The position numbers and the translations under genes were made by a program. Shown in pieces: positions 33,136 to 42,600 of a DNA stretch of 45,604 nt. Source of the DNA: Candidatus Saganbacteria bacterium (GTDB lineage Bacteria > Margulisbacteria > WOR-1 > O2-12-FULL-45-9 > XYB2-FULL-48-7); the NCBI GenBank assembly GCA_016939335.1, contig JAFGHC010000003.1, positions 1 through 45,604 of the forward strand, given 5' to 3'. Below the pieces are notes generated by a model that saw only the letters and a program-made list of their open reading frames with translations, did not search any database and was not told where the DNA came from. Positions within the stretch are counted from its first letter, which is position 1; each line of letters begins with the position of its first letter.

Positions 33136-34244
33136 CAGAGGTATTTGGCGATTTCCCTGGCAATGTCGAGCGCGGCCCCCGGCCGGCTGACCCGTTTGAT
33201 GTTCCGTTTCATCTCTTCGTATTCGCTGGTGCGGCGCAGCTCGCCGACCAGTTCGACCACCCGCCGGGGGTCCTTGCTCACCCGCCCGACGTTTTCGCGC
33301 ACCACGAACTCGACGTTCCCTTCCTCCTGCCCCGGCAGCCAGGAAGTGATAATGATCGGCAAGTTCATGGCCAGCGCCTCGGCGATCGTCCCCGGGCCGG
33401 CCTTGGTGATGATCAGGTCCGATTCGCCCATCAGCTCGGCAACCTGGTTGGTAAAGCCGAAAACGCGCAGCGGAAAACCGAACTTGGGCGCCTCTTTCTT
33501 CAGTTTCAGCTCCAGTTTCCGGTTGCGGCCGGCGACGATGATCAGCTGGCCGTCGAACTTGCGGCGCGCGAACTCTTGGACGATCTCGTCAAGGCCGCCC
33601 GCTCCCTCGCCGCCCCCCATCAATAAGATCGTGAAGCGCCGGCGGGCGCGGCCGTCCTTGCCGGGCGATTTGATGGAAAACTTGGGATCGATCGGCATGC
33701 CGATCACCTTGATCTTCTTTTCCGGCATCCCGTACTTAACGGCCAAGCGCCCGGCTTCCGGCGTGGCAACGATCACCTGGTCGGCGCCGGGAGTGATCCA
33801 GGCGCGGTGCAGCGTGACCGGATCGGTGATCACGACGATAAAAGGGAGCCGCCGGCCGCTCTCCCTGATCGCCTTGACGGTCAGGTGGTTGACCAGCGGG
33901 TGGACCGAAACGATCAGGTCGGGCTGCTTCTCTTTGATCAGCCTGGCCAGCTCCTTGAGAATGAAGGGGCGCGAGATCCGCTCGAGCTGTTCGAGCTTCC
34001 GCTCGTCATCCAGCCAGTAGTAAAGCTGGCCCCAGAGCCGCGGCGAATATTTGATGACCGGCGCGTACAGCCGGGCAAAGACGTTGAGGAAGCCGGATGT
34101 GGCGGCAAAAACATCGACCATTTCCTGGGCGTATTTCTCGCCCGACTGCTGCTCGACCGCCCGCATGATCGCCGCCGCCGCCGAACGGTGCCCGCCCCCC
34201 GTATCGGAAAAAAAATAGAGTATCTTCTTCCCGGCCGGCATCAT
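33135..34244 (-). CDS. MGDG synthase / UgtP-like glycosyltransferase (GT28)
   Basis: 369 aa. The N-terminal DTGGGHRSAAAAI motif and MGDG_synth domain (about 15-175) are followed by a GT28 C-domain with LLMGGGEGAGGLDEI, GFTNQVAELMGESDLIITKAGPGTIAEALA and PGQEEGN. Members transfer galactose or glucose from UDP-sugar to diacylglycerol at the inner membrane. Directly downstream of a GalE-type epimerase that could supply UDP-galactose (34241 overlap), which fits a galactolipid or related glycolipid. Lipid acceptor is inferred from family only; some relatives are processive. Confidence 0.85.
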   Translation of the reverse strand: MMPAGKKILYFFSDTGGGHRSAAAAIMRAVEQQSGEKYAQEMVDVFAATSGFLNVFARLYAPVIKYSPRLWGQLYYWLDDERKLEQLERISRPFILKELARLIKEKQPDLIVSVHPLVNHLTVKAIRESGRRLPFIVVITDPVTLHRAWITPGADQVIVATPEAGRLAVKYGMPEKKIKVIGMPIDPKFSIKSPGKDGRARRRFTILLMGGGEGAGGLDEIVQEFARRKFDGQLIIVAGRNRKLELKLKKEAPKFGFPLRVFGFTNQVAELMGESDLIITKAGPGTIAEALAMNLPIIITSWLPGQEEGNVEFVVRENVGRVSKDPRRVVELVGELRRTSEYEEMKRNIKRVSRPGAALDIAREIAKYL

Positions 34245-35161
34245 TTCTCCCGGTACCAGGCAAGCGTCCGCTCCAGGCCGGCCCGCAGCGCGGTGCGCGG
34301 CCGCCAGCCCAGGATCTTTTCCGCCCGGCGGCAGTCGAGCACGCTGCGGAAAAGTTCGCCGGCGCGCGGCGGCGCGTAAACGGCCGGCAGCTTGAAGTCC
34401 AGCAGTTCCTTGAGCGCGGCAAAGAGCTCGTTGACCGAGGTGCCCGCCCCTGTGCCGATGTTAATGATCCGGTTGCCGCCGGCGGCCAGCGCCCGCAGGT
34501 TCGCTTCCGCCACGTCAGCGGCGTAAACGTAATCGCGCAGCTGTTTGCCGTCGCCGTAGATCGTCGGCGTTTCGCCCTTAAGCATCTTGCCGCAGAAGAT
34601 GGCGACCACCCCGGCCTCGCCGAGCGGGTCCTGCCGCGGCCCGAAAACATTGCCGTAGCGCAGCGCCGTGAACCCCAGGCCGTAAAGCTGCGCGTAGGCG
34701 TAAAGGTACATCTCGACCGAACGTTTGGTGATGGCGTAGGGAGAGATCGGCTCCTGGGCGTGATCCTCGTCGGCGCCGGCCGGCTCCGTCACCTCGCCGT
34801 AGAGCGCGCCGCCGGTCGAGGAAAAGATTATTTTACCGACCTTGCTGCGCACCGCCGCGTTAAGGAGGTTCAGGCTGCCCAGCTCGTTGACCTCGGCGTT
34901 AAAAACGGGGTCGCTGACCGATTTGCGGACGTCGATCTGGGCCGCCAGGTGGGCGATGACGCCGGGCGCGAAGTCGTTGATGACCTCGGCCAGGCGCGCG
35001 TCCCGGATGTCGACGGGAAAAAACTCGGCCTTGGGGTTGAGGTTCTCTTTCTTGCCGGTCGTCAGGTTGTCGACGATCGCGACCGCGTGGCCGGCCGCGA
35101 TAAAAGCGTCGGCGACATGCGAGCCGATGAACCCTGCGCCGCCGGTGACCAGGACCCTCAT
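34241..35161 (-). CDS. NAD-dependent UDP-sugar epimerase, GalE-like
   Basis: 306 aa from ATG 35161, 1 bp after the upstream stop; the longer track ORF overlaps that gene. Extended SDR fold: NAD motif GGAGFIGSH at residues 7-15, DNLTTGKKENL, HLAAQIDVRKSV, the Thr/Ser of SSTGGALYG, catalytic YAITK near 140-144 and RYGNVFGPRQDP. Closest to UDP-glucose/UDP-GlcNAc 4-epimerases. Coupled to the GT28 lipid glycosyltransferase, so UDP-galactose supply is the simplest role; UDP-N-acetyl or uronic acid epimerisation is possible. Confidence 0.9.
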   Translation of the reverse strand: MRVLVTGGAGFIGSHVADAFIAAGHAVAIVDNLTTGKKENLNPKAEFFPVDIRDARLAEVINDFAPGVIAHLAAQIDVRKSVSDPVFNAEVNELGSLNLLNAAVRSKVGKIIFSSTGGALYGEVTEPAGADEDHAQEPISPYAITKRSVEMYLYAYAQLYGLGFTALRYGNVFGPRQDPLGEAGVVAIFCGKMLKGETPTIYGDGKQLRDYVYAADVAEANLRALAAGGNRIINIGTGAGTSVNELFAALKELLDFKLPAVYAPPRAGELFRSVLDCRRAEKILGWRPRTALRAGLERTLAWYREK

Positions 35162-35162
35162 T

Positions 35163-36449
35163 TTACAGGCCGTCCGCCTCTGTGAGCAGCTCGGGGCCGA
35201 TGATATCTTCGCCGCGGCTGATCGCCTGGGAGACCGCGGCATCGCAGAGCTTGATCGCCCGGCGGGGATTGCCCTCGGAAACTTCGCAGACCTTCTCGAT
35301 GGCCGACGCCTTGAAAGGATGAATGCCGGTGCCGCCGACGCTCGCGATCCGCACTTTGATCAATTCGGTCAGCACCTCCGGCGCCAGGCGGTCGAGCGTG
35401 ATCTTGAGCACCAGCCGTTCATAGAGCGGCTGGATCTCGCTCCTTAATTTATCGATCGTCTCGGGCAGGCCGACCATCACCAGGTTGACGCCGTCGATAT
35501 CGCCCAGCGTCCGGAGCGGCCGCTCGACCCCGATCGTGAACTCGTGCGCCTCGTCGAGCAGGATGATCAGCCGCTTGCTGGCGCGGCTGCGCAGCCGCGT
35601 CAGATTGTACAGCCCCGTCTCCGCCTGCGCCTGTTCCTGCGTGTAGCCGAGGCTCTGGAAAATATGGGTCACCAGCTGGTTGAACTCCAGCGGCGGCCGC
35701 GGCACGTAGACCGAATGGTATTCGCGGCGGGGGAGGTTCTTGGCCAGCCAGCGCAGGAAAGTGGTCTTGCCGATCCCCAGCGGGCCGACGATCAGGATAT
35801 GGCCGCTGTGCGCGTTGATCTTTTCCAGCACCTCTTTGATCTCCTTTTCGTGGCCGGTGAACAGTTCGGGATCGACGTCAAGGGTGAACGGGTTGTCCCG
35901 CCAGTTCATTTTTCTGTACCAGAGGCGCTGTTCCTGGGAGATCGCCTTGAACATCTTCGAGCCGCCTGATTCCTCTTCCGTTTCCTCCGCTTCGCGCGCT
36001 GCGCGCGCCGTCTGCCGCCGGGCCGGCGACAGCAGCTTCTTCAGATAACCGGCCAAAAAGCCGAAGCAGACCAGCAGGGCCAGGCTGCCCAGCACAAAAC
36101 CCGCCCAGATCATCTCGGGGCTATCAAGGGCCAGGGAGACGGCGGGAGCGGCCGGCGCAGCGGGAGCGGCCGGGGCCTCTTCCGGGACCGGCGGCGGCAG
36201 CACGGTGGCCGGCGGCAGCACCTTTGCCGTCAGGCTCATCTCCCGCAAAATGCTCTGCTTCAATTTCGACGCGCCCAGGTAACCCGGCTCGATCCTCAGC
36301 GCCTGATTGGCCAGCTTAAGCGCGGCATCAAGATCGCCGACCAGATAACGGGTGGTGGCCTGGTCGAAATACTTCTGCGCGTCCGGATCGACCGCCAGCG
36401 CCAGCGAGCAGTTGAGGAACAGGAGCAGCAGGACAATAATTTTTTTCAT
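35163..36449 (-). CDS. Membrane-anchored TPR-AAA ATPase (ExeA/MshM-like)
   Basis: 428 aa with an unusual order: a signal peptide (MKKIIVLLLLFLNCSLALA), a short TPR pair (about 20-70), a Pro/Ala-rich linker, a transmembrane helix (about 112-135), then a cytoplasmic AAA domain. The ATPase has NWRDNPFTLDVDPELFTGH at its start, Walker A GPLGIGKTT near 221 and Walker B LIILLDEAHE near 294, the ExeA/GspA/MshM subgroup that in type II secretion and MSHA pili assembles the secretin across peptidoglycan. ExeA's periplasmic peptidoglycan-binding domain is absent; the TPR is on the outside instead. Overlaps the linker-protein gene by 4 bp. Confidence 0.85.
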   Translation of the reverse strand: MKKIIVLLLLFLNCSLALAVDPDAQKYFDQATTRYLVGDLDAALKLANQALRIEPGYLGASKLKQSILREMSLTAKVLPPATVLPPPVPEEAPAAPAAPAAPAVSLALDSPEMIWAGFVLGSLALLVCFGFLAGYLKKLLSPARRQTARAAREAEETEEESGGSKMFKAISQEQRLWYRKMNWRDNPFTLDVDPELFTGHEKEIKEVLEKINAHSGHILIVGPLGIGKTTFLRWLAKNLPRREYHSVYVPRPPLEFNQLVTHIFQSLGYTQEQAQAETGLYNLTRLRSRASKRLIILLDEAHEFTIGVERPLRTLGDIDGVNLVMVGLPETIDKLRSEIQPLYERLVLKITLDRLAPEVLTELIKVRIASVGGTGIHPFKASAIEKVCEVSEGNPRRAIKLCDAAVSQAISRGEDIIGPELLTEADGL

Positions 36450-37261
36450 TTGGCCGTTCCTTTCGCGCGGATCACGACTTCCAGCCGGTTGAGGATCGTT
36501 TTGGCTTCCCGATTATTCGGGTCGATCCGGAGGAGCGCCTGGAGCTGGCTCCTGGCCTTTTCGTACTCGGCCCGGGACATCGCGGAGCGGACGGCCATGG
36601 CCAGCTCCGCTTTGTTGAGACTGGAGTCGGCCTTGGTCACGACGGAAACGATCTGCTTGCGCGGCTCCGGCTTCCGGGCCGGCGCCCTGGCCGCCGGTTT
36701 GGCGGCGGGCTTAACCTTTTTGACCACCGGTCTGGCGGGGGCCTCAACCTCCTCGGCCGCCGGCTGCGCCAGCGGCTTGGTTTCCCGGACCGGCAATCTG
36801 GCCGCCGGGACCGCCTCCGCAGTCAATTCGGGCGCGGCCTCAAGCTTGCCGGGGGCGCGCCGCGCGAGCGGCAGGGGCGCTTCGCCGGTAAAAATTCTCG
36901 TCATCAGCGCCAGGACCGGTTCCGCGATCAAAAAGGCCGAACTTTTCCCTTCAAAAGTATTGCCCGCCACATCGCTGGCGATCAGCCGGGCGCGGTACTG
37001 CCCCTTTTTAAAGCCGGGCGGGATCTCCCAGTAGCCGTGCCAGAGATTGGAGCGGGCGTCATAGCCAAGCTGCACCGAGGAACCGTCGGGCATGACCGCC
37101 GTGATGCTGGCGGTGTCGATGGGCGCGTCGATCAGGATGTGGACAATATCGCCCGGCAGGTACTCGCGCAGCGCCAGCTCGCGCGGCGTTTCCGCCGGGG
37201 CGCCGGCCGTCAAAAAGAAAAGTCCGGCCAGCCCCAGGGAAAGTACTTTCGCGAACTTCAT
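36446..37261 (-). CDS. Periplasmic Ig-like/linker protein with C-terminal TPR-like helix pair
   Basis: 271 aa. Signal peptide (MKFAKVLSLGLAGLFFLTAGAPA), an Ig-like beta domain (about 30-110, with MPDGSSVQLGYDARSNLWHGYWEIP), a long Pro/Ala/Lys/Glu linker (about 130-200, with KPAAKPAARAPARKPEP) and a C-terminal helical segment resembling a TPR (MSRAEYEKARSQLQALLRIDPNN). The extended basic linker is like the periplasm-crossing stretch of TonB. The gene lies between the membrane ATPase and the outer-membrane barrel gene with 4-bp and 0-bp spacing, so bridging them is a reasonable hypothesis. No named family recognised. Confidence 0.7.
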   Translation of the reverse strand: MKFAKVLSLGLAGLFFLTAGAPAETPRELALREYLPGDIVHILIDAPIDTASITAVMPDGSSVQLGYDARSNLWHGYWEIPPGFKKGQYRARLIASDVAGNTFEGKSSAFLIAEPVLALMTRIFTGEAPLPLARRAPGKLEAAPELTAEAVPAARLPVRETKPLAQPAAEEVEAPARPVVKKVKPAAKPAARAPARKPEPRKQIVSVVTKADSSLNKAELAMAVRSAMSRAEYEKARSQLQALLRIDPNNREAKTILNRLEVVIRAKGTAK

Positions 37262-38467
37262 TTAATGGCCGTGCCTCTCGATGGTTTCCGGCAATTCAGG
37301 AGGCCCTCCTTTAAGCGCCAACCACGGCTCCCCGGCATAGGACAGGGAAACGTATGTCGTCGCCAAACTTGGGTCATTATAATATGCGTGATAGGCGTAG
37401 TCAACACGCAGTCCGTAAAAACCGGTGGAGAGGCCGAAAGTCGGGTTCCAGTTGGTCCGCTCGGCGGTGATCGAATCGACGCTCTGGTCCAGCCCCGCCC
37501 GCACCGTGAAGTACTTCAAAATCCTGTATTCCGCCCCCAGATGCAAGGTGGTCGGCCGCCCGCTCGACCCCGGCAGGTCGGCGTCGCAAACCAGAAGCAG
37601 GTCGCCGCCCAGGGGGATCGGCCGGGCGGCCAGGCCGACCTTGGTCAGGCTGGCGAACGATTCTTCCGCGCCGCTGCTGTAATGCAGCACGCCGCCCAGC
37701 GAGATCGGCAGGATGTTCTGCCGGCAGACGCCGAAGCTCAAATAGGGGGTGGCGAAAACTTTCAAGCCGATATCCACGCTCTGGCCGGTCGCCGACTCGT
37801 TGACGCCGCCGCTGGTGCCGCGGTTGTAGAAGCGGTAATTGAAGCCGAAAAAAACATTGCGGCCGTAGCCGAACCAGCGGGCGATCGGCGAACTGTAGCT
37901 CAAGATCATCAGCGAATCGTAATAATCGGTGTAAACGAGGTTGCCGTTTTGGTCCGTGGTCGGGATCTGGTTGACGCCGGTCGTAACATAGCCGAGCCCC
38001 AGCGCCCCGGCATTGGTCGGCACCGCCCCCGAGTACTCTGAATAGTAGACCGCGCCGAGCAGGTTGGTGAACATCGCCATGGCGGTCGGCCCCTTGATCC
38101 CCCCGAGCCCCGCCGGATTGATGAAAATGGCGTCGGCATCGTCGGCCACCGCCGCAAAGGCCCGGCCCATGCCGATCGGCCGGGCGCCGCCGCCGATCAG
38201 CGTCGCGTCATCGGCCTGGCTGATGATGGCGGCCGTAGCCGGCAAGGAAAAAGCAGTAAAAAATAAAAGATAAAAAATAAAAGATAAAAAATAAATGGGT
38301 CGCTGCGCGACGTTATTAAAGGCCCTCATCCGCTGGCGCGGACCGGCCGCCTTCTCCCAGAGGGAGAAGGCGACTCCTTTAGGCGCCAAAAGGCAGTCCC
38401 CTCTCCCTCTGGGAGAGGGAGGCAACTTTAAAGCTAGCGGGTGAGGGCCGAAACTGGCTTTTGACAT
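37262..38467 (-). CDS. PorV/UPF0164-like outer-membrane beta-barrel protein
   Basis: About 401 aa from ATG 38467, which has AGGAG upstream; an ATG at 38479 (ATGA overlap) and one at 38329 are alternatives. The mature N-terminus GGGARPIGMGRAFAAVADDADAIFINPAGLGG is the signature of the PorV/PorQ/UPF0164 group (FadL-like barrels); PorV is the outer-membrane shuttle of type IX secretion in Bacteroidota. The rest is alternating beta strands. Odd: between the ATG and the signal-peptide core lies a 129-bp palindromic element read in frame, and the core itself (FLSFIFYLLFF) is a heptamer array. Starting at 38329 would give a normal-length signal peptide. Confidence 0.8.
   Translation of the reverse strand: MSKASFGPHPLALKLPPSPRGRGDCLLAPKGVAFSLWEKAAGPRQRMRAFNNVAQRPIYFLSFIFYLLFFTAFSLPATAAIISQADDATLIGGGARPIGMGRAFAAVADDADAIFINPAGLGGIKGPTAMAMFTNLLGAVYYSEYSGAVPTNAGALGLGYVTTGVNQIPTTDQNGNLVYTDYYDSLMILSYSSPIARWFGYGRNVFFGFNYRFYNRGTSGGVNESATGQSVDIGLKVFATPYLSFGVCRQNILPISLGGVLHYSSGAEESFASLTKVGLAARPIPLGGDLLLVCDADLPGSSGRPTTLHLGAEYRILKYFTVRAGLDQSVDSITAERTNWNPTFGLSTGFYGLRVDYAYHAYYNDPSLATTYVSLSYAGEPWLALKGGPPELPETIERHGH
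38257..38298. repeat. TAAAAAA/TAAAAGA heptamer array encoding a signal-peptide core
   Basis: Alternating TAAAAAA and TAAAAGA, five exact heptamers (38257-38291) and one degenerate unit. The minus strand reads SFIFYLLFF in the PorV-like protein. Confidence 0.88.
38321..38449. repeat. Palindromic element with two internal hairpins in the PorV-like gene 5' end
   Basis: 129 bp bounded by GGCCCTCATCCGCT and AGCGGGTGAGGGCC (one mismatch). It contains hairpins CCTTCTCCC-AGA-GGGAGAAGG and CTCCCTCTGGGAG. No coding capacity for a transposase, so MITE- or REP-like. Its outer end GATGAGGGC supplies a possible start codon (38329). A fragment resembling its end, GCCAGCGGGTGAGG, occurs at 14501-14514. Confidence 0.8.
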
Positions 38468-38475
38468 CTTGCTCC

Positions 38476-39636
38476 TCATTTCGTGATCAACAGTTTGGTC
38501 ATAGTTAAGACCTTGGGCCCGCCGTTCACGGTCGTCGAAACATAGACCAGATAAGCGCCGCCGGGCGCGTAAGTGCCGAAGGAAGTGACGCCGTTCCAGC
38601 GCACCGCGTTCGCTCCCACGCGCCCGCCTTCCGCGCCGGCTGCCGCCCGGTAGACCCAGATCCGCTCGCCCCGCATGTTAAAGATATAGAGCAGGATGTC
38701 GGCGTCGCGGCTCAAACCGTACCGGAAATAATCGTCGCCGGTCACCGGATCGTACGGATTTTTTTCGCTGACGAGCGGACTGGTCGCCTCGATATTCGGC
38801 GACTCGATCTTGAACGAGGCCGGCAGCGTGCCGCTCTGGCCGTCGTTGTTCGTCACCACCACGTCCCAGATGCCGAGCGGCCGGCCGTTCAGGTCAAAGC
38901 GGCAGCTGATCCGGTGGTCGGTCGTCACGGTAACGTTCGTCGCCGGGATGTCGCTCTGCCCGGTCAGCGAGAGCTTGACCTGCGCGCCGGGCGCGAAGTT
39001 GTCGCCGGCGATCGTCACGTCAAGGATCTGGTTGTTCAGCCCCCGCGGCGGCGCGACCGCGGTCACGACCGGCGCCGGCCCCAGGACCCGGAAAGCGTCG
39101 GGGAGCGAGCCGGAGCGGCCGTCCGGATTGGTCACGGTCACGGTCCAATACCCCGGCCTGGCGCCGGTCAGGTCGAATTCGCCGGTGAGCTGGCCGGAGG
39201 AAACGACCGTGACGTTGCCGGCCGTAATATCATGCTCGCCGGACCGCGACAGCTTGAGCGTGGCGCCGTAAACAAAGTTGGCGCCCGTCACGGTCACGGG
39301 CACGACCTTATTCGCCTCCGAAGTTGACGGAGCGATGGCGGTCACGAGCGGCGCCAGGACCGTCTCCCCAAAGTAGGCGGTCCGCAAAAAGCCCTCGCCG
39401 AGCGAAAAACTGGGAGCGGAAACGGCCGCCAGCCCGTGGCCGCGGGTCTTGCCCAGCAGGCGGAAAGAAGCCGTTACCCCCTGCGCGGCGCCCGAATCGA
39501 CCACCCGCGTCGTCAGTTTCATGTTATGCGAAGGAAGCAGTTCCTCTACCTCTCCCGCCGCCACGCCGGCCAGGCAACCCGCCAGCAGACACGACACCAT
39601 GAACGCACTTAAGCCCGGCCTTAAGGCATTGATCAC
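38476..39636 (-). CDS. Secreted protein with two IPT/TIG domains and FlgD-like C-terminal domain
   Basis: 386 aa. Signal peptide with a cysteine-containing hydrophobic stretch (FMVSCLLAGCLAGVAAG), a short beta region, two IPT/TIG Ig-like domains (about 98-185 and 190-280, each with TAxxP...VTxxGxNF and a GxxxVxVTNxDG ending), and a C-terminal FlgD-Ig/T9SS-sorting-like domain (about 290-386: NPYDPVTGDDYFRYGLS...YIFNMRGERIW...WNG...APGGAYLVYV). C-terminal domains of this fold direct export through PorV-dependent systems in Bacteroidota. Overlaps both the PorV-like and the fibre genes by 4 bp, supporting a joint function. Confidence 0.8.
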   Translation of the reverse strand: MINALRPGLSAFMVSCLLAGCLAGVAAGEVEELLPSHNMKLTTRVVDSGAAQGVTASFRLLGKTRGHGLAAVSAPSFSLGEGFLRTAYFGETVLAPLVTAIAPSTSEANKVVPVTVTGANFVYGATLKLSRSGEHDITAGNVTVVSSGQLTGEFDLTGARPGYWTVTVTNPDGRSGSLPDAFRVLGPAPVVTAVAPPRGLNNQILDVTIAGDNFAPGAQVKLSLTGQSDIPATNVTVTTDHRISCRFDLNGRPLGIWDVVVTNNDGQSGTLPASFKIESPNIEATSPLVSEKNPYDPVTGDDYFRYGLSRDADILLYIFNMRGERIWVYRAAAGAEGGRVGANAVRWNGVTSFGTYAPGGAYLVYVSTTVNGGPKVLTMTKLLITK

Positions 39637-42600
39637 GGCCGGGTATAGCGGATGAGTACGGTCGCGCTGTTGACCGAGCCGTCGACGGTCGGCGTAAAGA
39701 ACCGCAAATTGTTGAAAGCGGTGTAAGCGGTATTCGACAGCGCCCCGCTGGCGACGGCCCAGGAACCAGCGTTGGCGGTGATGCCGGTCCCGCTCACCAG
39801 GTTGTTGCCGTTATTCGAGACCTGACCGATCACACTTGTTCCATCAGCGCAGTAAACCTCGACCGAAGTGATGGTGATGTTGTACGGCAGCCGGATGACC
39901 GCTTCGGAAGTGGCGTACGGCAGGCTGAAGCTCGCCCCCTTGATATCGGTGGAGGTCGAGGTGGTCTGCAGCGTCCCGTCAGCGAACTTGACGGCGCCGC
40001 CCGAACCGGAGACCAGCTCGACGGTGCCGGCCACCGTCAGCTTCGAGGTCGGGTTCGTCGTCCCGATGCCGACGTTGCCGGCCTTGGAAACATAAAGAGC
40101 TTCGCGAGTGTTCGCATCGGTCCTGATCCGCAAGGCGGTATCCGCTGTCCCGGCATCTATCGAGAGCGTCCCCGTCATCGTGTCGCCGGCCTTGAGCACT
40201 TTGGTGCTGTCGGTCGCCGTGATGCCGGTCAGCGCCGCGCCGCTCCCCTCGAAGCTCGTCGCCTTGACGATACCAACGACTTCCAACGTTCTTGACGGCG
40301 ACGTCGTCCCGATGCCGACGGAGCCGGTGCCGGTATCGACCACCAGCGTATGGTTGGCGCCGACCTCAAAAGTCGCCGCCGGGCTCGTTGTCCCGATGCC
40401 GACCCGGCCGGAAACGATCAGCCCGTTGGCCGGGGGAGCAAGCAGGCCGGCGTAGGCGCCGAGCGCCAGCCCCCCGTAGACATTCACATTCTTGGCCGAT
40501 ATGTATCCGTCCACGTCAGATGAGTATTCCCCGGTCGCGTTAACAACCAGGTAATTTTTGCCCAGGGTGGCATCACCCATGAAGATAGTATCCCCGTTTA
40601 TATTGATCCCCATGACGTCGTAGCCGACGGTCGAATTCGTGAACGCCAGGCCGTTGCCGAACCAGGGCCCCGTGCCGACATGATTGCCCATCATAATTTG
40701 ATTATATGTCGTCAAAGAAGAAACATTGAACTGGGTGTCAGAACTGGTGTAGAGATGCCCGAACACTCCCCACGCCGTGTTGGTCAGTACCCCGGTCATC
40801 GTGTCGCCGGCCTTGAGCACTCTGGTGTTGTCGGTCGCCGTCCCCGCGCTCGACGCTGTCCCCGCCAGGACCGCGTAGCTGACGCTCGGCAGCCAGGAGG
40901 GATTGTTGTAGCTGCCCGTCGTGTAAACGCCGTTGTTCACCGTTACGGCATTGGAGGCCGTTCCGGCCAGGACCGCGTAGCTCGTTTGCGACGCCGTGCC
41001 CGAAAGAACCGCGTAGTCGGCCGTGGCCGTGTGATCGGCGGTTATTCCCGTCAGCGCCGCGCCGCTCCCTTCAAAGCTCGTTGCCTTTACTATCCCGACA
41101 ACTTCCAGGGTTCTTGAGGGCGCCGTCGTTCCGATACCGACGGAGCCGCTACTTGCCACATACATTGTCGGCGTCAAAGAAGCATCACCGCCCAATTGTA
41201 AATTGCCGGATTGGTCGGCAATAATCCTGTATTTATTAACGCCCAAGTCATACGCCCACCAGCCGACCGAATTTGCGCCAAAAGTCCAACTGTGACTGCC
41301 GTTGGGTATCATGTAAAAATCAACCTCACCGGCAGATGTGGACTCCAGGGCCTGTATCCCTGCCGCCGTTTTAACGTGCAAAGTATAACTAGGGCTCGTC
41401 GTCCCGACGCCGACGCTGCCGGCCGCGGTCGCAAAATACGCGTTGCCGGAAACATCCAGACCGGTCGTCGCCGTGTTCGTCAGCGTCCCGGTCATCGTGT
41501 CGCCGGCCTTCAAGACCTTGGTATTATCTGTCCCCGTGATGTCCGTCAGCGCCGCGCCACTCCCTTCAAAGCTGGTCGCCTTGACGACCCCGACAACTTC
41601 CAGGGTCCTTGACGGCGCCGTCGTGCCGATGCCGACGTTGCCGCTGCTGCGCAATGTCATAACCGTCGTATCAGCGTAAATACTATTGCCATTGGTCAGT
41701 ATAAAATCGGCTTGCGTCCTGCCATTTGTCCCTACGTCTTCCCAACGCGAAATGCCAACCTGCATTACCGAGGGATAGGTAAAGCCATCTACCGATTTTC
41801 GCGCCAATGTAAGCACCGGATAAGAAACGGTTGGATTGACGTTATAATTGTCATAAGTGTTCAAAAAATACCCAACCCCCAAAGAGCTTAGGGTAGAGAT
41901 TGAACTATCGACTTCCAACGTCGCCCCGGGGTTCACCACCCCTCCGATGCCGACGCTGCCGGAACTCGAGAGATACATCGTCTGGACAGAACTTGGCGTA
42001 AAGTATATGTCCTTCCCCGCAAAATACATCGGGGCGGCATTGTAGCAAGTGCCGAAATAACCGGCTCCGTTATTCCAATATAATTGGAAATTGTTGTTGG
42101 AATCAGCGCCAACCTGAATTTGCGGAATATTCGAGCCGAGAACATTTATGCCGTCCTGTGTCGCCCCGCAGTTTACCTCAAGCTTGGCTCCCGGACCCGT
42201 TGTTCCGATGCCAACATTGCCGTTATACAACACCAAATTGGCGCCATACCCCATGTTCCGCATTTCAAGATAGCCAGTATTGCTTTGATAATAAGTAAAA
42301 GCATTTGCCAAATCGGTTGAATATGCCCTGTTCAGCATCCGCACCAGCCACGGGTTCCCATTGGGCACCTGAATATCAAAAGCAGATATATCAGTTCCTG
42401 CCGCACTGATCTCGAGTTTCGCCCCCGGACCCGTCGTCCCAATGCCGACATTACCGGTCGCGCCGGTCGCCAGGTACGCGTCGCCGGTCGCGCTGATCGC
42501 CACTCCGGCCGTGTTCGTCAGCGTCCCCGTCATCGTGTCGCCGGCCTTGAGCACTTTGGTGCTGTCGGTCGCTGTAATGCCGGTCAGCGCCGCGCCGCTC

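Noticed and set aside
36660-36880. TonB as identity of the linker protein
   Set aside because: The Pro/Lys linker is TonB-like, but there is no uncleaved N-terminal anchor with the SxxxH motif and no TonB C-terminal domain.
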